From CAZEVY01 sp964515555 (GTDB lineage: Bacteria; Acidobacteriota; Terriglobia; Bryobacterales; Bryobacteraceae): DNA of 40,144 nucleotides. The notes beneath the pieces were generated by a model. That model was not told where the DNA came from, ran no database searches, and was given only the letters and a program-made list of their open reading frames with translations. A program made the translations under genes and the position numbers. This document shows, piece after piece, positions 1 through 9,291 of this stretch (within the stretch, counting starts at the first letter, position 1; the number at the start of each line of letters is the position of its first letter). The stretch spans positions 1-40,144 of the forward strand of contig CAZEVY010000041.1 in NCBI GenBank assembly GCA_964515555.1, written 5' to 3'.

Positions 1-651
<651 letters not shown>

Positions 652-657
<6 letters not shown>

Positions 658-808
658 TGAGGAATCTGCTGGCGGCGGCAGAAGTCGTTTCGTATCCACT
701 CCCTCACGGTCGCGGCTCTGTTACGGAGCCGCGCGCGTTAGCGAGCGGTCATCCGCAAACGAATTCGACGCCGTGTTTAGAGGCGTCCGGGGGACGGGGA
801 GCGTAATG
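652..808. repeat. Small hairpin-bearing insert between moxR and the DUF58 gene, flanked by 8-bp direct repeats
   Basis: The 8-mer GCGTAATG occurs at 652-659, across the moxR stop, and again at 801-808, across the DUF58 start, 149 bp apart. Between them lies a strong inverted repeat, CGCGGCTC at 711-718 and GAGCCGCG at 726-733, with a 7-base loop. The 150-bp frame 657-806 (49 codons) runs through it and encodes a PLPHGRGSVTEPRA stretch. From memory, peptides like this appear in annotations of acidobacterial genomes where a dispersed intergenic repeat was translated. I read this as a repeat that inserted at the original stop/start junction. It could instead be an ordinary spacer, with the shared TAATG being coincidental coupling. 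Confidence 0.5.
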
Positions 809-1693
809 CTCCAGCGGTTCCTCGACCCCGCGGTTCTGGCCGGCATCTCGGGGCTCGACCTGGTCGCCAAGACCGTGGTGCAAGGCTTCATCGCCGGACT
901 CCACAAGTCGCCCGATTTCGGCTTCTCCCAGGAGTTCGCCGAGTACCGCGCCTACACGCCGGGCGACGACCTGCGCCACGTCGATTGGAACGTCTACGCG
1001 CGCACCGAGCGCGCCTTCCTCAAGCGCTATCGCGGCGAGACCAACACGCTCATCACCTTGCTGCTCGACGCCAGCGCGTCCATGGGCTACAAGTCGGCGC
1101 AGATTCCCAAGATCGACTACGCGCGCTACCTGGCCGCGTCCCTGGTCTATCTCGCTAACCAGCAGCGCGACGCCGCCGGACTGATCGTCTTCGACGACGA
1201 GGTCCGCACCTGGATTCATCCGTCCTCACGCCAGGGCCAGTTGATGCGCCTGCTGCACGCCATCAACGAGGCCGAGCCGCGCGCGCGCACCGACTACGCC
1301 AAGCCCTTCTTCCGATTCCAGGACTGGCTGAAAAAGCCCGGCATCGTGGTCGTCGTGTCCGATTTCTACGAGGACCCCAGGAAGGTGGTCGAGACCGTCG
1401 AGCCGCTGCGGTATCGAGGCAACGACGTCGTGCTGTTCCACGTACTCGATCCGCAGGAGATCCGTCCCACGTTCCGCGACCCGGTGATTCTGGTCGACAT
1501 GGAGACCGAGGACCGCATGGAAGTGTCGCCCGACTACGCGACGCTGACCTATCGCGGCAAGATCGACGCGCATGTCACGGCGCTGCGCGACGAGTGCCGG
1601 AAATCGGGCCTGGATTATTTTCTGATGCCGAGCGACCGCCCGCTCGACAGCGGACTGCGCGAGTATCTCAGCGTCCGCCTGGGGAGGTTGTAA
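806..1693 (+). CDS. DUF58 domain protein with von Willebrand A-like fold
   Basis: The ATG at 806 is chosen over the in-frame ATG at 773: a GGGGGACGGGGA purine tract lies just upstream and the family N-terminus begins here. The protein has 295 residues. The DUF58 signature FAEYRAYTPGDDLRHVDWNVYAR spans residues 44-66 in shorter overlapping motifs (EYRAYTPGDD, HVDW, AR). A vWA metal-site motif DASAS sits at D88-S90-S92. There is no membrane segment. DUF58 proteins usually work with MoxR ATPases and BatA-type membrane proteins in envelope or stress functions, exactly the genes on either side. The BatA-like gene starts 3 bp after its stop, indicating one transcript. Confidence 0.92.
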   Translation: MLQRFLDPAVLAGISGLDLVAKTVVQGFIAGLHKSPDFGFSQEFAEYRAYTPGDDLRHVDWNVYARTERAFLKRYRGETNTLITLLLDASASMGYKSAQIPKIDYARYLAASLVYLANQQRDAAGLIVFDDEVRTWIHPSSRQGQLMRLLHAINEAEPRARTDYAKPFFRFQDWLKKPGIVVVVSDFYEDPRKVVETVEPLRYRGNDVVLFHVLDPQEIRPTFRDPVILVDMETEDRMEVSPDYATLTYRGKIDAHVTALRDECRKSGLDYFLMPSDRPLDSGLREYLSVRLGRL

Positions 1694-1696
1694 GCG

Positions 1697-3697
1697 GTGG
1701 GTCTCCTCGCTCCCTGGTTCCTCGGCGGCGCGCTCCTGGTCGGACTCCCCATCTATCTCCACCTCCTCCGCCAGCAGACCTCCACCCCGCGCCTGTTCAG
1801 CTCGCTCATGTTCTTCGAGCGCTCCACGCAATCCTCCATCAAGCACCGCCGCCTGCGCTATCTCCTCCTGCTCGCGCTGCGACTGGCGCTGCTGCTCCTC
1901 CTCGCGCTCGCCTTCGCCAACCCCTTCGTCACCCGCGACCAGGCCCCCGGCGCCGGCAAGCGGCTCCTCATCGTCGCACTCGACGATTCCTTCAGCATGC
2001 GCGCCGCCGGCCGCATGGAGCGCGCCCGCTCGGAAGCCCTCGCCCTCATCGGCGGACTCCGCCCCGGCGACTCCGCTCAGGTGGTCGCCGCCTCGACGCC
2101 CGTGAAGTTCCTCACCCAGGTCACCGAAGACGCCGCCGAGCTGCGCGCCGCCGTGCAGTCGCTCAAGCCCGGCGACGGCCGCACCTCCTACGGCGACTTC
2201 GCCCGCACGCTGCGCTCCATGGCCTCCTCCTCGCGCCTGCCGCTCGACGTCCACCTGTTCAGCGACATGCAGAAATCGGGCGTCCCCGCCGGATTCACCG
2301 ATCTCGAGATGCCCGCCGGCGCGCGACTCAACCTCCATCCGGCGCAGTCGGGCGAAGAGCCCAACTTCGCCGTCGAAGGCGTCACCGCCCCGGCCGGCAT
2401 CGCCGACCCCAAGAAGGTCCGCATCCTGGCCACCGTCGCCGGATACGGCACGCGGGAAGCGGAACGAACCGTCTCCCTGGCCGTCAATAACAAGGTGGTC
2501 GCCACGCGCCCGGTGAAGATCCCCGCGCTCGGCCGCGCGACGGTCGAGTTCACCTCGCTCGAGGCGCCCTACGGCTTCAGCCGATGCGAGGTGCGCATCG
2601 ACTCGGCCGACAAGCTCCGCGAAGACGACCGCTTCCAGTTTGCCGTCGAGCGCGCCGACCCGCGCCGCATCCTGTTCGTCAACGACGCCCGCGAGTCGCG
2701 CTCGCTGCTCTATTTCCGCGCCGCCCTGGCCGCCGCCGCCGAGTCGTCCTTCACGCTGGAGTCCATGACCTCCGAGCAGACGCTCGCCGCGCAGCCCACG
2801 CGCTTCGCCTTCGTGGTGGTCTCCGACGCTTCGCTGCCGACTGCCTTCGAGGAGGAGCTGAAAAAATACGTCCGCGCCGGAGGCTCCGTCCTCGTGGCCG
2901 CCGGTCCCTCCATCGGCCGTCGTCCGCGCGTGCCCGTCTTCGACGAGCCGGTGCTCGAATCGAAATACTATTCGCGCGACGGCGAGCGCTTCCAGACGAC
3001 CGGCTGGGTCGACCCCGCGCATCCCTCCATCAGCCGAGCCGGCCGCTGGGAGGGTGTCAAGTTCTACCACGTGGTGCGCGTCGACGGCGCGAAGAATCGC
3101 GTGCTCGCGCGCCTCACCGACCAGACGCCTCTGCTGGTCGAGAAGCCCATGGGCGAGGGCCGCGTCCTCTACTTCGCCTCCACTTTCGACAACATCTCGA
3201 ACGACTTCCCGCTGGCGCCGGCCTTCGTTCCCTTCGTCGAGCAGACCGCGCGGCATCTCGCCGGCCTCCAGGACCGCGCCTCCGTGCTGACGGTGGCCGG
3301 TTTCGTCGAGCTGCGATCCAATCGCGAGCGTGGCATCGCCGTCGAAGTGGTGGACCCCGATGGAAAGCGTCCTTTCTCTCTGAAGGAAGCCGCCACCGCC
3401 GAAACCTACCAGGTCGACCGCGAGGGATTCTACGAAGTCCGGCGCGCCAACGGGCGGCATGAGATGGTCGCCGTCAACGCGGATCGTCATGAATCCGATC
3501 TCGCACCGGCGGCCGACGACACGCTGGCCCTGTGGCAAAGAACCGGCGAAGGGACGGCGCAGTCCAACGGCGCGGCGGCCCGCGAGCGGCAGCCCCGATC
3601 CTTGTGGTGGTATGTAATGCTGTTAGTGTTGGGGGCGGCTGTCGTCGAGTCGCTGCTCGCGAGCCGTTATCTGAGGGCAGAGGAGGAAGCGGCGTGA
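1697..3697 (+). CDS. BatA-like membrane protein with von Willebrand A domain
   Basis: This 666-residue protein probably starts at the GTG at 1697. The N-terminus is the BatA type (TIGR02226): a membrane segment near residues 5-22, a basic loop ending SIKHRRLRYLL, and a second segment near 55-77. A vWA domain follows, with DDSFS (D96, S98, S100) matching the metal-site motif. The central part resembles a glutamine-amidotransferase-like fold (YVRAGGSVLVAAG), as found in many long BatA homologues. A last membrane segment near 636-660 (WWYVMLLVLGAAVV) places the bulk outside the cytoplasm. Its stop overlaps the GTG of the next gene by 4 bp (GTGA). Family role in MoxR-linked envelope stress is known only in outline. 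Confidence 0.88.
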   Translation: MGLLAPWFLGGALLVGLPIYLHLLRQQTSTPRLFSSLMFFERSTQSSIKHRRLRYLLLLALRLALLLLLALAFANPFVTRDQAPGAGKRLLIVALDDSFSMRAAGRMERARSEALALIGGLRPGDSAQVVAASTPVKFLTQVTEDAAELRAAVQSLKPGDGRTSYGDFARTLRSMASSSRLPLDVHLFSDMQKSGVPAGFTDLEMPAGARLNLHPAQSGEEPNFAVEGVTAPAGIADPKKVRILATVAGYGTREAERTVSLAVNNKVVATRPVKIPALGRATVEFTSLEAPYGFSRCEVRIDSADKLREDDRFQFAVERADPRRILFVNDARESRSLLYFRAALAAAAESSFTLESMTSEQTLAAQPTRFAFVVVSDASLPTAFEEELKKYVRAGGSVLVAAGPSIGRRPRVPVFDEPVLESKYYSRDGERFQTTGWVDPAHPSISRAGRWEGVKFYHVVRVDGAKNRVLARLTDQTPLLVEKPMGEGRVLYFASTFDNISNDFPLAPAFVPFVEQTARHLAGLQDRASVLTVAGFVELRSNRERGIAVEVVDPDGKRPFSLKEAATAETYQVDREGFYEVRRANGRHEMVAVNADRHESDLAPAADDTLALWQRTGEGTAQSNGAAARERQPRSLWWYVMLLVLGAAVVESLLASRYLRAEEEAA

Positions 3698-6600
3698 ACG
3701 CTTTGGATCGCTTGAACGATTACCTCCGGCAGGTGGAGGGACGCCTTCGAACGGGAACCATCGCGCGCGGCGCGGCCATACTCGCCGCCGCCGCCTTCGG
3801 CGCGACGCTCTCGCTGGTGCTGCTCGCCAACTACCTGGCGTTCTCCGACAGCGTAGTGATGGCTTCGCGCATCGCCCTCTACGTCAGCGTGATCCTGGCG
3901 ATCGTGCTGGGTGTGGTGATTCCGCTGCGCCGCCTCAACCGCCGCAACGCCGCTCGCCGCGCCGAAAAAGTCTGGCCGCAGTTCGGGCAGCGCCTGACGA
4001 CCTGGACCGAGCGCACCGAGGGCGACCCCGCCAATCCCTTCCTCGAACTGCTGGCCGCCGACACCTTGAAGGTCGCCGATAAGAGCGAGCCCGCCGGCGT
4101 CGTGCCGCGGAGCTGGCTGGTCGGATTCGCTTCCGGCGCCGCCGCCGCCGCCGTCGGGCTGCTGTGGATGGTCTTCTCCGGCCCTGGATTCCTCGGCTAC
4201 GGGTCGATGCTGCTGTGGGCCGGTCCTCCGCGCGAGGGCGCCAAGGCCTTTTACGACGTCCAGGTGGAGCCCGGCGACCGCACCGTTCGCCGCCGCGCCG
4301 ACCAGCTCGTGGTGGCGCGCGCGGTCGGATTCCTGCCGCAGCGCGTGCGGCTGTTCGCCCGCTACCACAGCACCTCGCGCTGGGACCAGGTGCAGATGCA
4401 GCCGCAGCCCGGCGGCGCTGGCTACGAATTCCTGCTGGCCGCGCTGCCCGAGAGCGTCGAGTATTACGTCGACGCCGGCGGCGTGCGATCGAAGCATTTC
4501 AACCTGAAGGTGAAGGACCTGCCGCTGGTCAAGCGCATCGAGGTCGCCTACAACTATCCGGCATGGACCGGGCTCACCAAAGTCGTCGAAAAGCACGGCG
4601 GCGATCTGCGCGCCGTCGAAGGGACGGAAGCCGACCTCCTCCTCGAGCTCGACCGCCCCATGACCGAGGGCCGGCTCGTCATCGACAACGAGCGTGAGAT
4701 TCCGGTGAAGGGCTTCACCAACGGCGGCAAGCACTGGGCCTCCGGGCGCGTGCGCATCGAAAAGGACGGCATCTACCACGTCGCCGTAATCGACGAAGGC
4801 CAGCGCGTGCGCCTCGGCGACGACTATTTCATCGAAGCGCAGAAGGAAAACGAGCCGCAGGTGAAGATCGCGCGGCCGGGCCGCGACTATCGCGCCTCGC
4901 CCATCGAGGAAGTGACCATCGAAGTCACCGCCAACGACGATTTCGGCCTCCACGAGGTCGCGCTGAAGTACTCGGTCAACGGCGGACCGGAGAAGGCGGT
5001 CGCGCTGCTCAAGCAGAAGGGCGGCAAGGACGGCGGCGGAACCCATACCATCGCGCTCGAAGACTACAAGATGGTTCCCGGCGACATCGTGTCGATGTAC
5101 GCCGTGGCGCGCGACGCCCGCACCGTCACGCAGACCGACGTCTTCTTCATCGAGGCGCAGCCGTTCGAGAAGAACTACACGCAGTCGCAGCAGGGCGGCG
5201 GCGAGGGCGGTGGGGGCGGCGAGGAGGAGCAGAACCGCATCTCCGAGCGCCAGAAGGAAATCATCGCCGCCACCTGGAACCAGATCCGCGAGAAGAACCC
5301 CAAGCCCTCCGAGGTCGCCGAGAACGCCAAGTTCCTGGCCGACACCCAGGGCAAGCTCAAGGAGCAGGCGCTCTCGCTCGCCAAGCGCATGCGCAGCCGC
5401 GAGCTGGCTGGAACGTCGCAGGAGTTCGCGACTTTCGCCAAGGAGATGGAAGCCGCCGCCGAGGCCATGGGGCAGGCCGTCGGCCAGCTCGGCGGAAAGA
5501 AATTCCAGGACGCGCTCTCGCCCGAGCAGAAAGCGCTCCAGCACCTGATGCGCGCCGAGTCCATCTTCCGCGACATCCAGGTCGCCTTCGGCCGCCGCGG
5601 TGGCGGCGGGGGTGGCGGCGGGCGCGGGGCCGGACGCGATCTCGAGAATCTCTTCGACCTGGAGCTCGACACCGAGAAGAACCAGTACGAGACCGGCCAG
5701 AGCGGCGGCCAGAGCGCCGAGCAGCAGGCCAAGGAGATCGACGAAGCCCTCCAGAAGCTCGAACAACTGGCGCGGCGGCAGCAGGAACTGGCGCAGCAGC
5801 AGAACAATCGCAACCAGCAGTCCTTCCAGCAGCGCTGGCAGCAGGAGCTGCTGCGGCGCGAGGCCGAGCAGTTGCGCCGCCAGATGGAACAGCTTTCGCG
5901 CGGACAGCAGGGACAGTCGTCCGATCAGCAGTCGTCGCAGAGCGGACAGTCGGGCCAGTCGGGACAATCGGGACAGTCCGGCCAGCAGGGCCAGCAGCAA
6001 AGCGGTCAGCCCGGTCAGCAGGGCAAACAGGGCCAGCAGCAGGCGCAGCAGCAGCGGCCGCGGCCGGGAAATCGCGGCCGTGACATCGACCCGCGCGTCG
6101 AGAAAGCGCTCGACCAGATCCGTCAGGCGACCGAGGACATGCGCCGAGCCGCCTCCTCGCAGGCCGCCGGCTCGCAGGCCTCCGAGGCCGAAGCGCGCCG
6201 CGCCGCCGAGCGCCTCAAGGAAGCCGCCGACCTCATGGGCGGCATGCGCCGCCAGGAATCCTCCGGGCGCATGGACGAGCTCGTCAATCGCGCCGAACGG
6301 CTGGCCTCGCAGCAGCGTGCCAACAGCGGCCGCCTCCGCCAGCTCTACGGCTCGGGCGAGAATCCGCAGAATCCCCAGGCGATGCCCAACGTGAATCGCC
6401 AGGAGCTCGAAAAGCTCGCCGACGATCGCCAGCAGATGACCGAGGAGCTCCAGCGTCTGGAGAAGGCCATGCAGGACGCCGCGCGCGAGCTCGCTCAGTC
6501 CGAGCGCGCCGCCTCGTCGAAGGTGCGTGAGGCGGTCGGCAATTCGCAACAGCAGGAGCTCGGACTCCGCATGAAGTTCATGTCGGACTGGGTGCGCCGC

Positions 6601-7509
6601 GGCATGGGCATGTACGCCGTCCCGCGCGATCCCATCGTCACCAAGGGGCTCGACGATCTCGCCGAGAAACTCAAGGAGGCCCGCAGCGCCCTCACCGGCG
6701 AGAACAAGGGCACGCAGGGAATCGAGAGCGCGCTCTCGCGCCTGGAACGCATGCGCCAGCAGATGGACCGCGCGCTATCCGGCGATCGCCAGGGCCAGCA
6801 GCAGGGCGGCCGCCAGCAGGGACAGGGCCAACAGGGCCAGGGACAGCAAGGCGGCCAGCAGGCCGGTCAGCAGGGACAGGGCCAACAGGGCCAGGGACAG
6901 CAAGGCGGCCAGCAGGCCGGTCAGCAGGGACAGCAGGGACAAGGCGGACAGCAAGGTCAGGGCGGGCAGCAGGGACAAGGCGGCCAGCAGGCCGGCGGAC
7001 AGCAGGGCGGACAGCGTGGCGACGGCGCTCGCGGCGACCGCTTCGGCGAAGGCGCCACCGGGCCCTTCCAGCGCGGCGCCGGCGGTCCTCGCGGGAGCGA
7101 ATGGCGCGGAAATCGCGGCGACTGGCGCCCGGACGGCCCCGGCCCCATTCGCGCCGGCGAGCGCCCCGATCCCGCCGCCGTCCAGCAGCTCTACAACGAC
7201 GCCATGCGCGACCTCTCTCAGTTGCGCTCCTCGCTCGCCGGGGAAAGCCCCGAGACCCAGCGCGACGTGCAGGATCTCATGAAGGAGATGCAGCGCCTCG
7301 ATCTGAGCCGCTTCCCGGGCAATCCGGAGATGGTCGAGAAGCTCCGCGTCGAGCTGCTCGGCGGTCTCGAGCGGCTCGAGTTGCAGCTTCGCCGCAAGCT
7401 CGACGATCAGCAGTCCGGCCAGGTGCGCAACGGCGCCTCCCTGCCGATTCCGTCCGGCTACCAGGACGCGGTGGCCGACTATCGCCGCCGCTTGAGCAAG
7501 CAGAAATAA
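3694..7509 (+). CDS. Large Gln/Gly-rich membrane protein, DUF4175-like, last gene of the MoxR operon
   Basis: The GTG at 3694 overlaps the previous stop as GTGA, which sets the start; the frame stays open further upstream but that part lies inside the BatA-like gene. The protein has 1271 residues. Two membrane segments lie near residues 21-46 and 53-77 and a third near 140-165. A periplasmic-type beta-rich part follows to about 490. The rest is helical and coiled-coil-like, broken by Gln/Gly/Ser low-complexity tracts: GQSGQ repeats near 750-770 and GQQGQ repeats near 1035-1110. This build is typical of proteins labelled DUF4175 that end MoxR-vWA operons. The C-terminus (YRRRLSKQK) is a predicted helix. 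No catalytic motif is visible. A role as a large scaffold in the envelope is inference. Confidence 0.8.
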   Translation: MNALDRLNDYLRQVEGRLRTGTIARGAAILAAAAFGATLSLVLLANYLAFSDSVVMASRIALYVSVILAIVLGVVIPLRRLNRRNAARRAEKVWPQFGQRLTTWTERTEGDPANPFLELLAADTLKVADKSEPAGVVPRSWLVGFASGAAAAAVGLLWMVFSGPGFLGYGSMLLWAGPPREGAKAFYDVQVEPGDRTVRRRADQLVVARAVGFLPQRVRLFARYHSTSRWDQVQMQPQPGGAGYEFLLAALPESVEYYVDAGGVRSKHFNLKVKDLPLVKRIEVAYNYPAWTGLTKVVEKHGGDLRAVEGTEADLLLELDRPMTEGRLVIDNEREIPVKGFTNGGKHWASGRVRIEKDGIYHVAVIDEGQRVRLGDDYFIEAQKENEPQVKIARPGRDYRASPIEEVTIEVTANDDFGLHEVALKYSVNGGPEKAVALLKQKGGKDGGGTHTIALEDYKMVPGDIVSMYAVARDARTVTQTDVFFIEAQPFEKNYTQSQQGGGEGGGGGEEEQNRISERQKEIIAATWNQIREKNPKPSEVAENAKFLADTQGKLKEQALSLAKRMRSRELAGTSQEFATFAKEMEAAAEAMGQAVGQLGGKKFQDALSPEQKALQHLMRAESIFRDIQVAFGRRGGGGGGGGRGAGRDLENLFDLELDTEKNQYETGQSGGQSAEQQAKEIDEALQKLEQLARRQQELAQQQNNRNQQSFQQRWQQELLRREAEQLRRQMEQLSRGQQGQSSDQQSSQSGQSGQSGQSGQSGQQGQQQSGQPGQQGKQGQQQAQQQRPRPGNRGRDIDPRVEKALDQIRQATEDMRRAASSQAAGSQASEAEARRAAERLKEAADLMGGMRRQESSGRMDELVNRAERLASQQRANSGRLRQLYGSGENPQNPQAMPNVNRQELEKLADDRQQMTEELQRLEKAMQDAARELAQSERAASSKVREAVGNSQQQELGLRMKFMSDWVRRGMGMYAVPRDPIVTKGLDDLAEKLKEARSALTGENKGTQGIESALSRLERMRQQMDRALSGDRQGQQQGGRQQGQGQQGQGQQGGQQAGQQGQGQQGQGQQGGQQAGQQGQQGQGGQQGQGGQQGQGGQQAGGQQGGQRGDGARGDRFGEGATGPFQRGAGGPRGSEWRGNRGDWRPDGPGPIRAGERPDPAAVQQLYNDAMRDLSQLRSSLAGESPETQRDVQDLMKEMQRLDLSRFPGNPEMVEKLRVELLGGLERLELQLRRKLDDQQSGQVRNGASLPIPSGYQDAVADYRRRLSKQK
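6814..6933 (+). repeat. Exact 54-bp tandem duplication inside the Gln-rich gene
   Basis: The unit beginning cagcagggacagggccaaca occupies 6814-6867 and 6868-6921 with no mismatch, followed by the first 12 bases of a third copy. Each unit encodes 18 residues of QQGQG-type sequence in frame. Identity at synonymous positions points to recent slippage or unequal crossing-over. Confidence 0.9.
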
Positions 7510-7525
7510 CCGGCCGCGAGCTCCC

Positions 7526-8050
7526 TCACCGGTCGACGACCAGGTCGGCGAACCTTCGCCGGAAAGTCTCGGCGAGGTGGCAGTTCCAGCAGACCGGCTT
7601 GTGTGTCTCGAGCACTCGCGGCAGAGTCTCCGGCGGAACCTGCGCCCATTCCAGCGTCTCTTTGGCGGGCGACATCAGGCAGGGCTTGTGCTGCCACAGC
7701 TCGTGTTCGTCGAGTGGCTTGCGGCAGAAGACGCAGACCTTGCCGCGATACCAGCGGGCCACCATGGACCGCACCAGGCAGTCCCGCGGCGCGGCTTCCA
7801 CCTGGCTGAGACATTCCTGGCCGCAGCCCCGCTTCTCCGGCCACCGCGTGCAGTCCGACAACCGCAGGTGGGGAAGCCCGAACGCCGAGCTCAACGCCAG
7901 GCGCAGTCCATCCACTTCGACTCCGACCGGCTCGTGATTCTCCGGGCAGGTCACCACTCGCGTGCCCCGGTTCCTCCACCAGAACACGAACGCCAGCGCG
8001 GCGAACACCGCCAGCGCTCCGAGGCCGATCAGAACAACAACTCGGTCCAT
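7526..8050 (-). CDS. Membrane-anchored cysteine-rich protein with CxxC and CxxCH motifs
   Basis: The ATG at 8050 is preceded by a G-rich GGGGGTGG; a GTG two codons upstream (8056) is also possible. The protein has 174 residues. One membrane segment lies near residues 4-25, then a region with TCPENHEP, a CGQEC pair, CVFC, and near the end CWNCHLAETF, which contains a CxxCH sequence as in c-type haem sites. I recall similar unnamed proteins in acidobacterial genomes but no function. The basic RNRGTR after the membrane segment would by the positive-inside rule place the cysteines in the cytoplasm, which argues against haem c and for metal binding. It follows the radical SAM gene by 59 bp on the same strand and converges on the MoxR operon with 16 bp between stops. 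Confidence 0.72.
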   Translation of the reverse strand: MDRVVVLIGLGALAVFAALAFVFWWRNRGTRVVTCPENHEPVGVEVDGLRLALSSAFGLPHLRLSDCTRWPEKRGCGQECLSQVEAAPRDCLVRSMVARWYRGKVCVFCRKPLDEHELWQHKPCLMSPAKETLEWAQVPPETLPRVLETHKPVCWNCHLAETFRRRFADLVVDR

Positions 8051-8109
8051 GACCACCCCCAGGATCGTACGGCACGCGGGGGGCCAATTCGTGTCCGCTC
8101 AGGGCCGGG

Positions 8110-9216
8110 CTAGTGGACGGTGGCCGCCGGTGCGATCTCGCGGACCCAGGCGGCCGGCTGCCAGTCGCAGGTCGGCTCCTCGCCCAGGTAGTTGCCCGTC
8201 GCGCCGTAGGCGCGGGCGCGGCACCCGCTGCACACCTTCTGGAACTCGCAAACGCCGCAGCGGCCCTCCAGGTTTCCGGTGTCGCGCAGGACGGCGAACA
8301 GCTCGGAATTCTCCCACACGTCGCGAAAGCTCTGGCGGCGGAGATCGCCGGCCTCCAGCGGCAGATAGCCGCACGGGAACACCTGCCCGAGGTGCGAGAG
8401 GAAGCACACGCCCGAACCGGCCAGGCAGCCCTTGGTCATGGCGTGCATTCCGTGCCCGGCCATCGGCGGGAGCTCGCGGCCGCCGGCGCGCAGCGCGGCG
8501 CGGCGCTGGCGGGCGATGCGGTAATACTGCGGCGCGCAGGTGGCCTTCAGCTCCATCGGTGTCTCCAGCGACCGGTCGTAGAACCACTCCAGCAGGCCCT
8601 CGGCGACCTCGCTGGAAACCGCCTGGTCGTCGTGAATCTCCAGGCCGCAGCCGACCGGCACCAGCAGAAACAGGTGGAACGCCTGGACGCCGAGCTTGCC
8701 CGCCAGCCGCAGCATGTGGGGGAGTTGCGAGGCGTTGTGGCGCGTCACCGTGGTGTTGATCTGCGTGGGAACGCCGAGATCGCGCAGAAGATTGAGTCCG
8801 TTGACCGCGGCCGCCCAGGCGCCGGGCTGCCCGCGAAAGTTGTCGTGAGTGGCGGGGTCGGTGCCGTCCAGGCTGATGGCCACGCGCTCGATGCCGGCCA
8901 TCTGGATGCGGCGCGCCATCGCCGCGTCGATCATTGTCCCGTTAGTCGCCAGCGCCGTACGCAGGCCGCGATGCTGCGCGTGACGGGCGATGTCGAACAC
9001 GTCCCGCCGCATCAGGGGCTCCCCCCCGCTAAGGACCAGGATGAGTGGGGCATATGCCCCAAGTTGGTCGATAACGCGCAGCGACTCTTCGTACGTCAGG
9101 TCGTTGGGATGTTGCAGCTCCGTGGCGTTGGCGCGACAGTGCTGGCACCTTAGATTGCAGCCGGTGGTCAACTCCCAGAAGACCAGCCGGGGACCGTGAA
9201 CCGTGTGTGGCATCAT
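8110..9216 (-). CDS. Radical SAM/SPASM protein, NirJ/AhbC/AhbD-like
   Basis: The protein has 368 residues. The radical SAM cluster motif CNLRCQHC (C20, C24, C27) is followed by the GGEPL motif (LILVLSGGEPL) that binds S-adenosylmethionine. The C-terminus is a SPASM domain with cysteines in GCLAGSGVCFLSHLGQVFPC, then CGVCEFQKVCSGCRARAY and a final PTC, enough for auxiliary iron-sulfur clusters. This tail and the HCRANA signature resemble the NirJ/AhbC/AhbD group that trims haem side chains, although related peptide-modifying enzymes share the architecture. Start: tandem ATGs at 9216 and 9213 with GAGG upstream. It sits between argS and the CxxCH membrane protein, all on one strand. No other haem genes are visible, so the pathway remains open. 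Confidence 0.82.
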   Translation of the reverse strand: MMPHTVHGPRLVFWELTTGCNLRCQHCRANATELQHPNDLTYEESLRVIDQLGAYAPLILVLSGGEPLMRRDVFDIARHAQHRGLRTALATNGTMIDAAMARRIQMAGIERVAISLDGTDPATHDNFRGQPGAWAAAVNGLNLLRDLGVPTQINTTVTRHNASQLPHMLRLAGKLGVQAFHLFLLVPVGCGLEIHDDQAVSSEVAEGLLEWFYDRSLETPMELKATCAPQYYRIARQRRAALRAGGRELPPMAGHGMHAMTKGCLAGSGVCFLSHLGQVFPCGYLPLEAGDLRRQSFRDVWENSELFAVLRDTGNLEGRCGVCEFQKVCSGCRARAYGATGNYLGEEPTCDWQPAAWVREIAPAATVH

Positions 9217-9291
9217 CGGGGCATCCTCGCGGTCCGTAGTGCAATTGCGGGTCCAAGGTTTACCGCGCCTGGTGGCCCCATCGGCGCGGCG

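Noticed and set aside
1226..3538. 770-codon minus-strand frame opposite the BatA-like gene
   Set aside because: Antisense of a gene with clear domains; Gly/Glu/Arg-rich sequence without motifs or a ribosome site.
3667..6549. Long open frame on the minus strand antisense to the Gln-rich gene
   Set aside because: Frames stay open in very GC-rich DNA; its composition is leucine-rich low complexity mirroring Gln/Glu codons, and no family motif is present.
6814..6933. Possible CRISPR-like direct repeats
   Set aside because: The units are back-to-back, in frame and encode Gln/Gly repeats; there are no unique spacers or cas genes.
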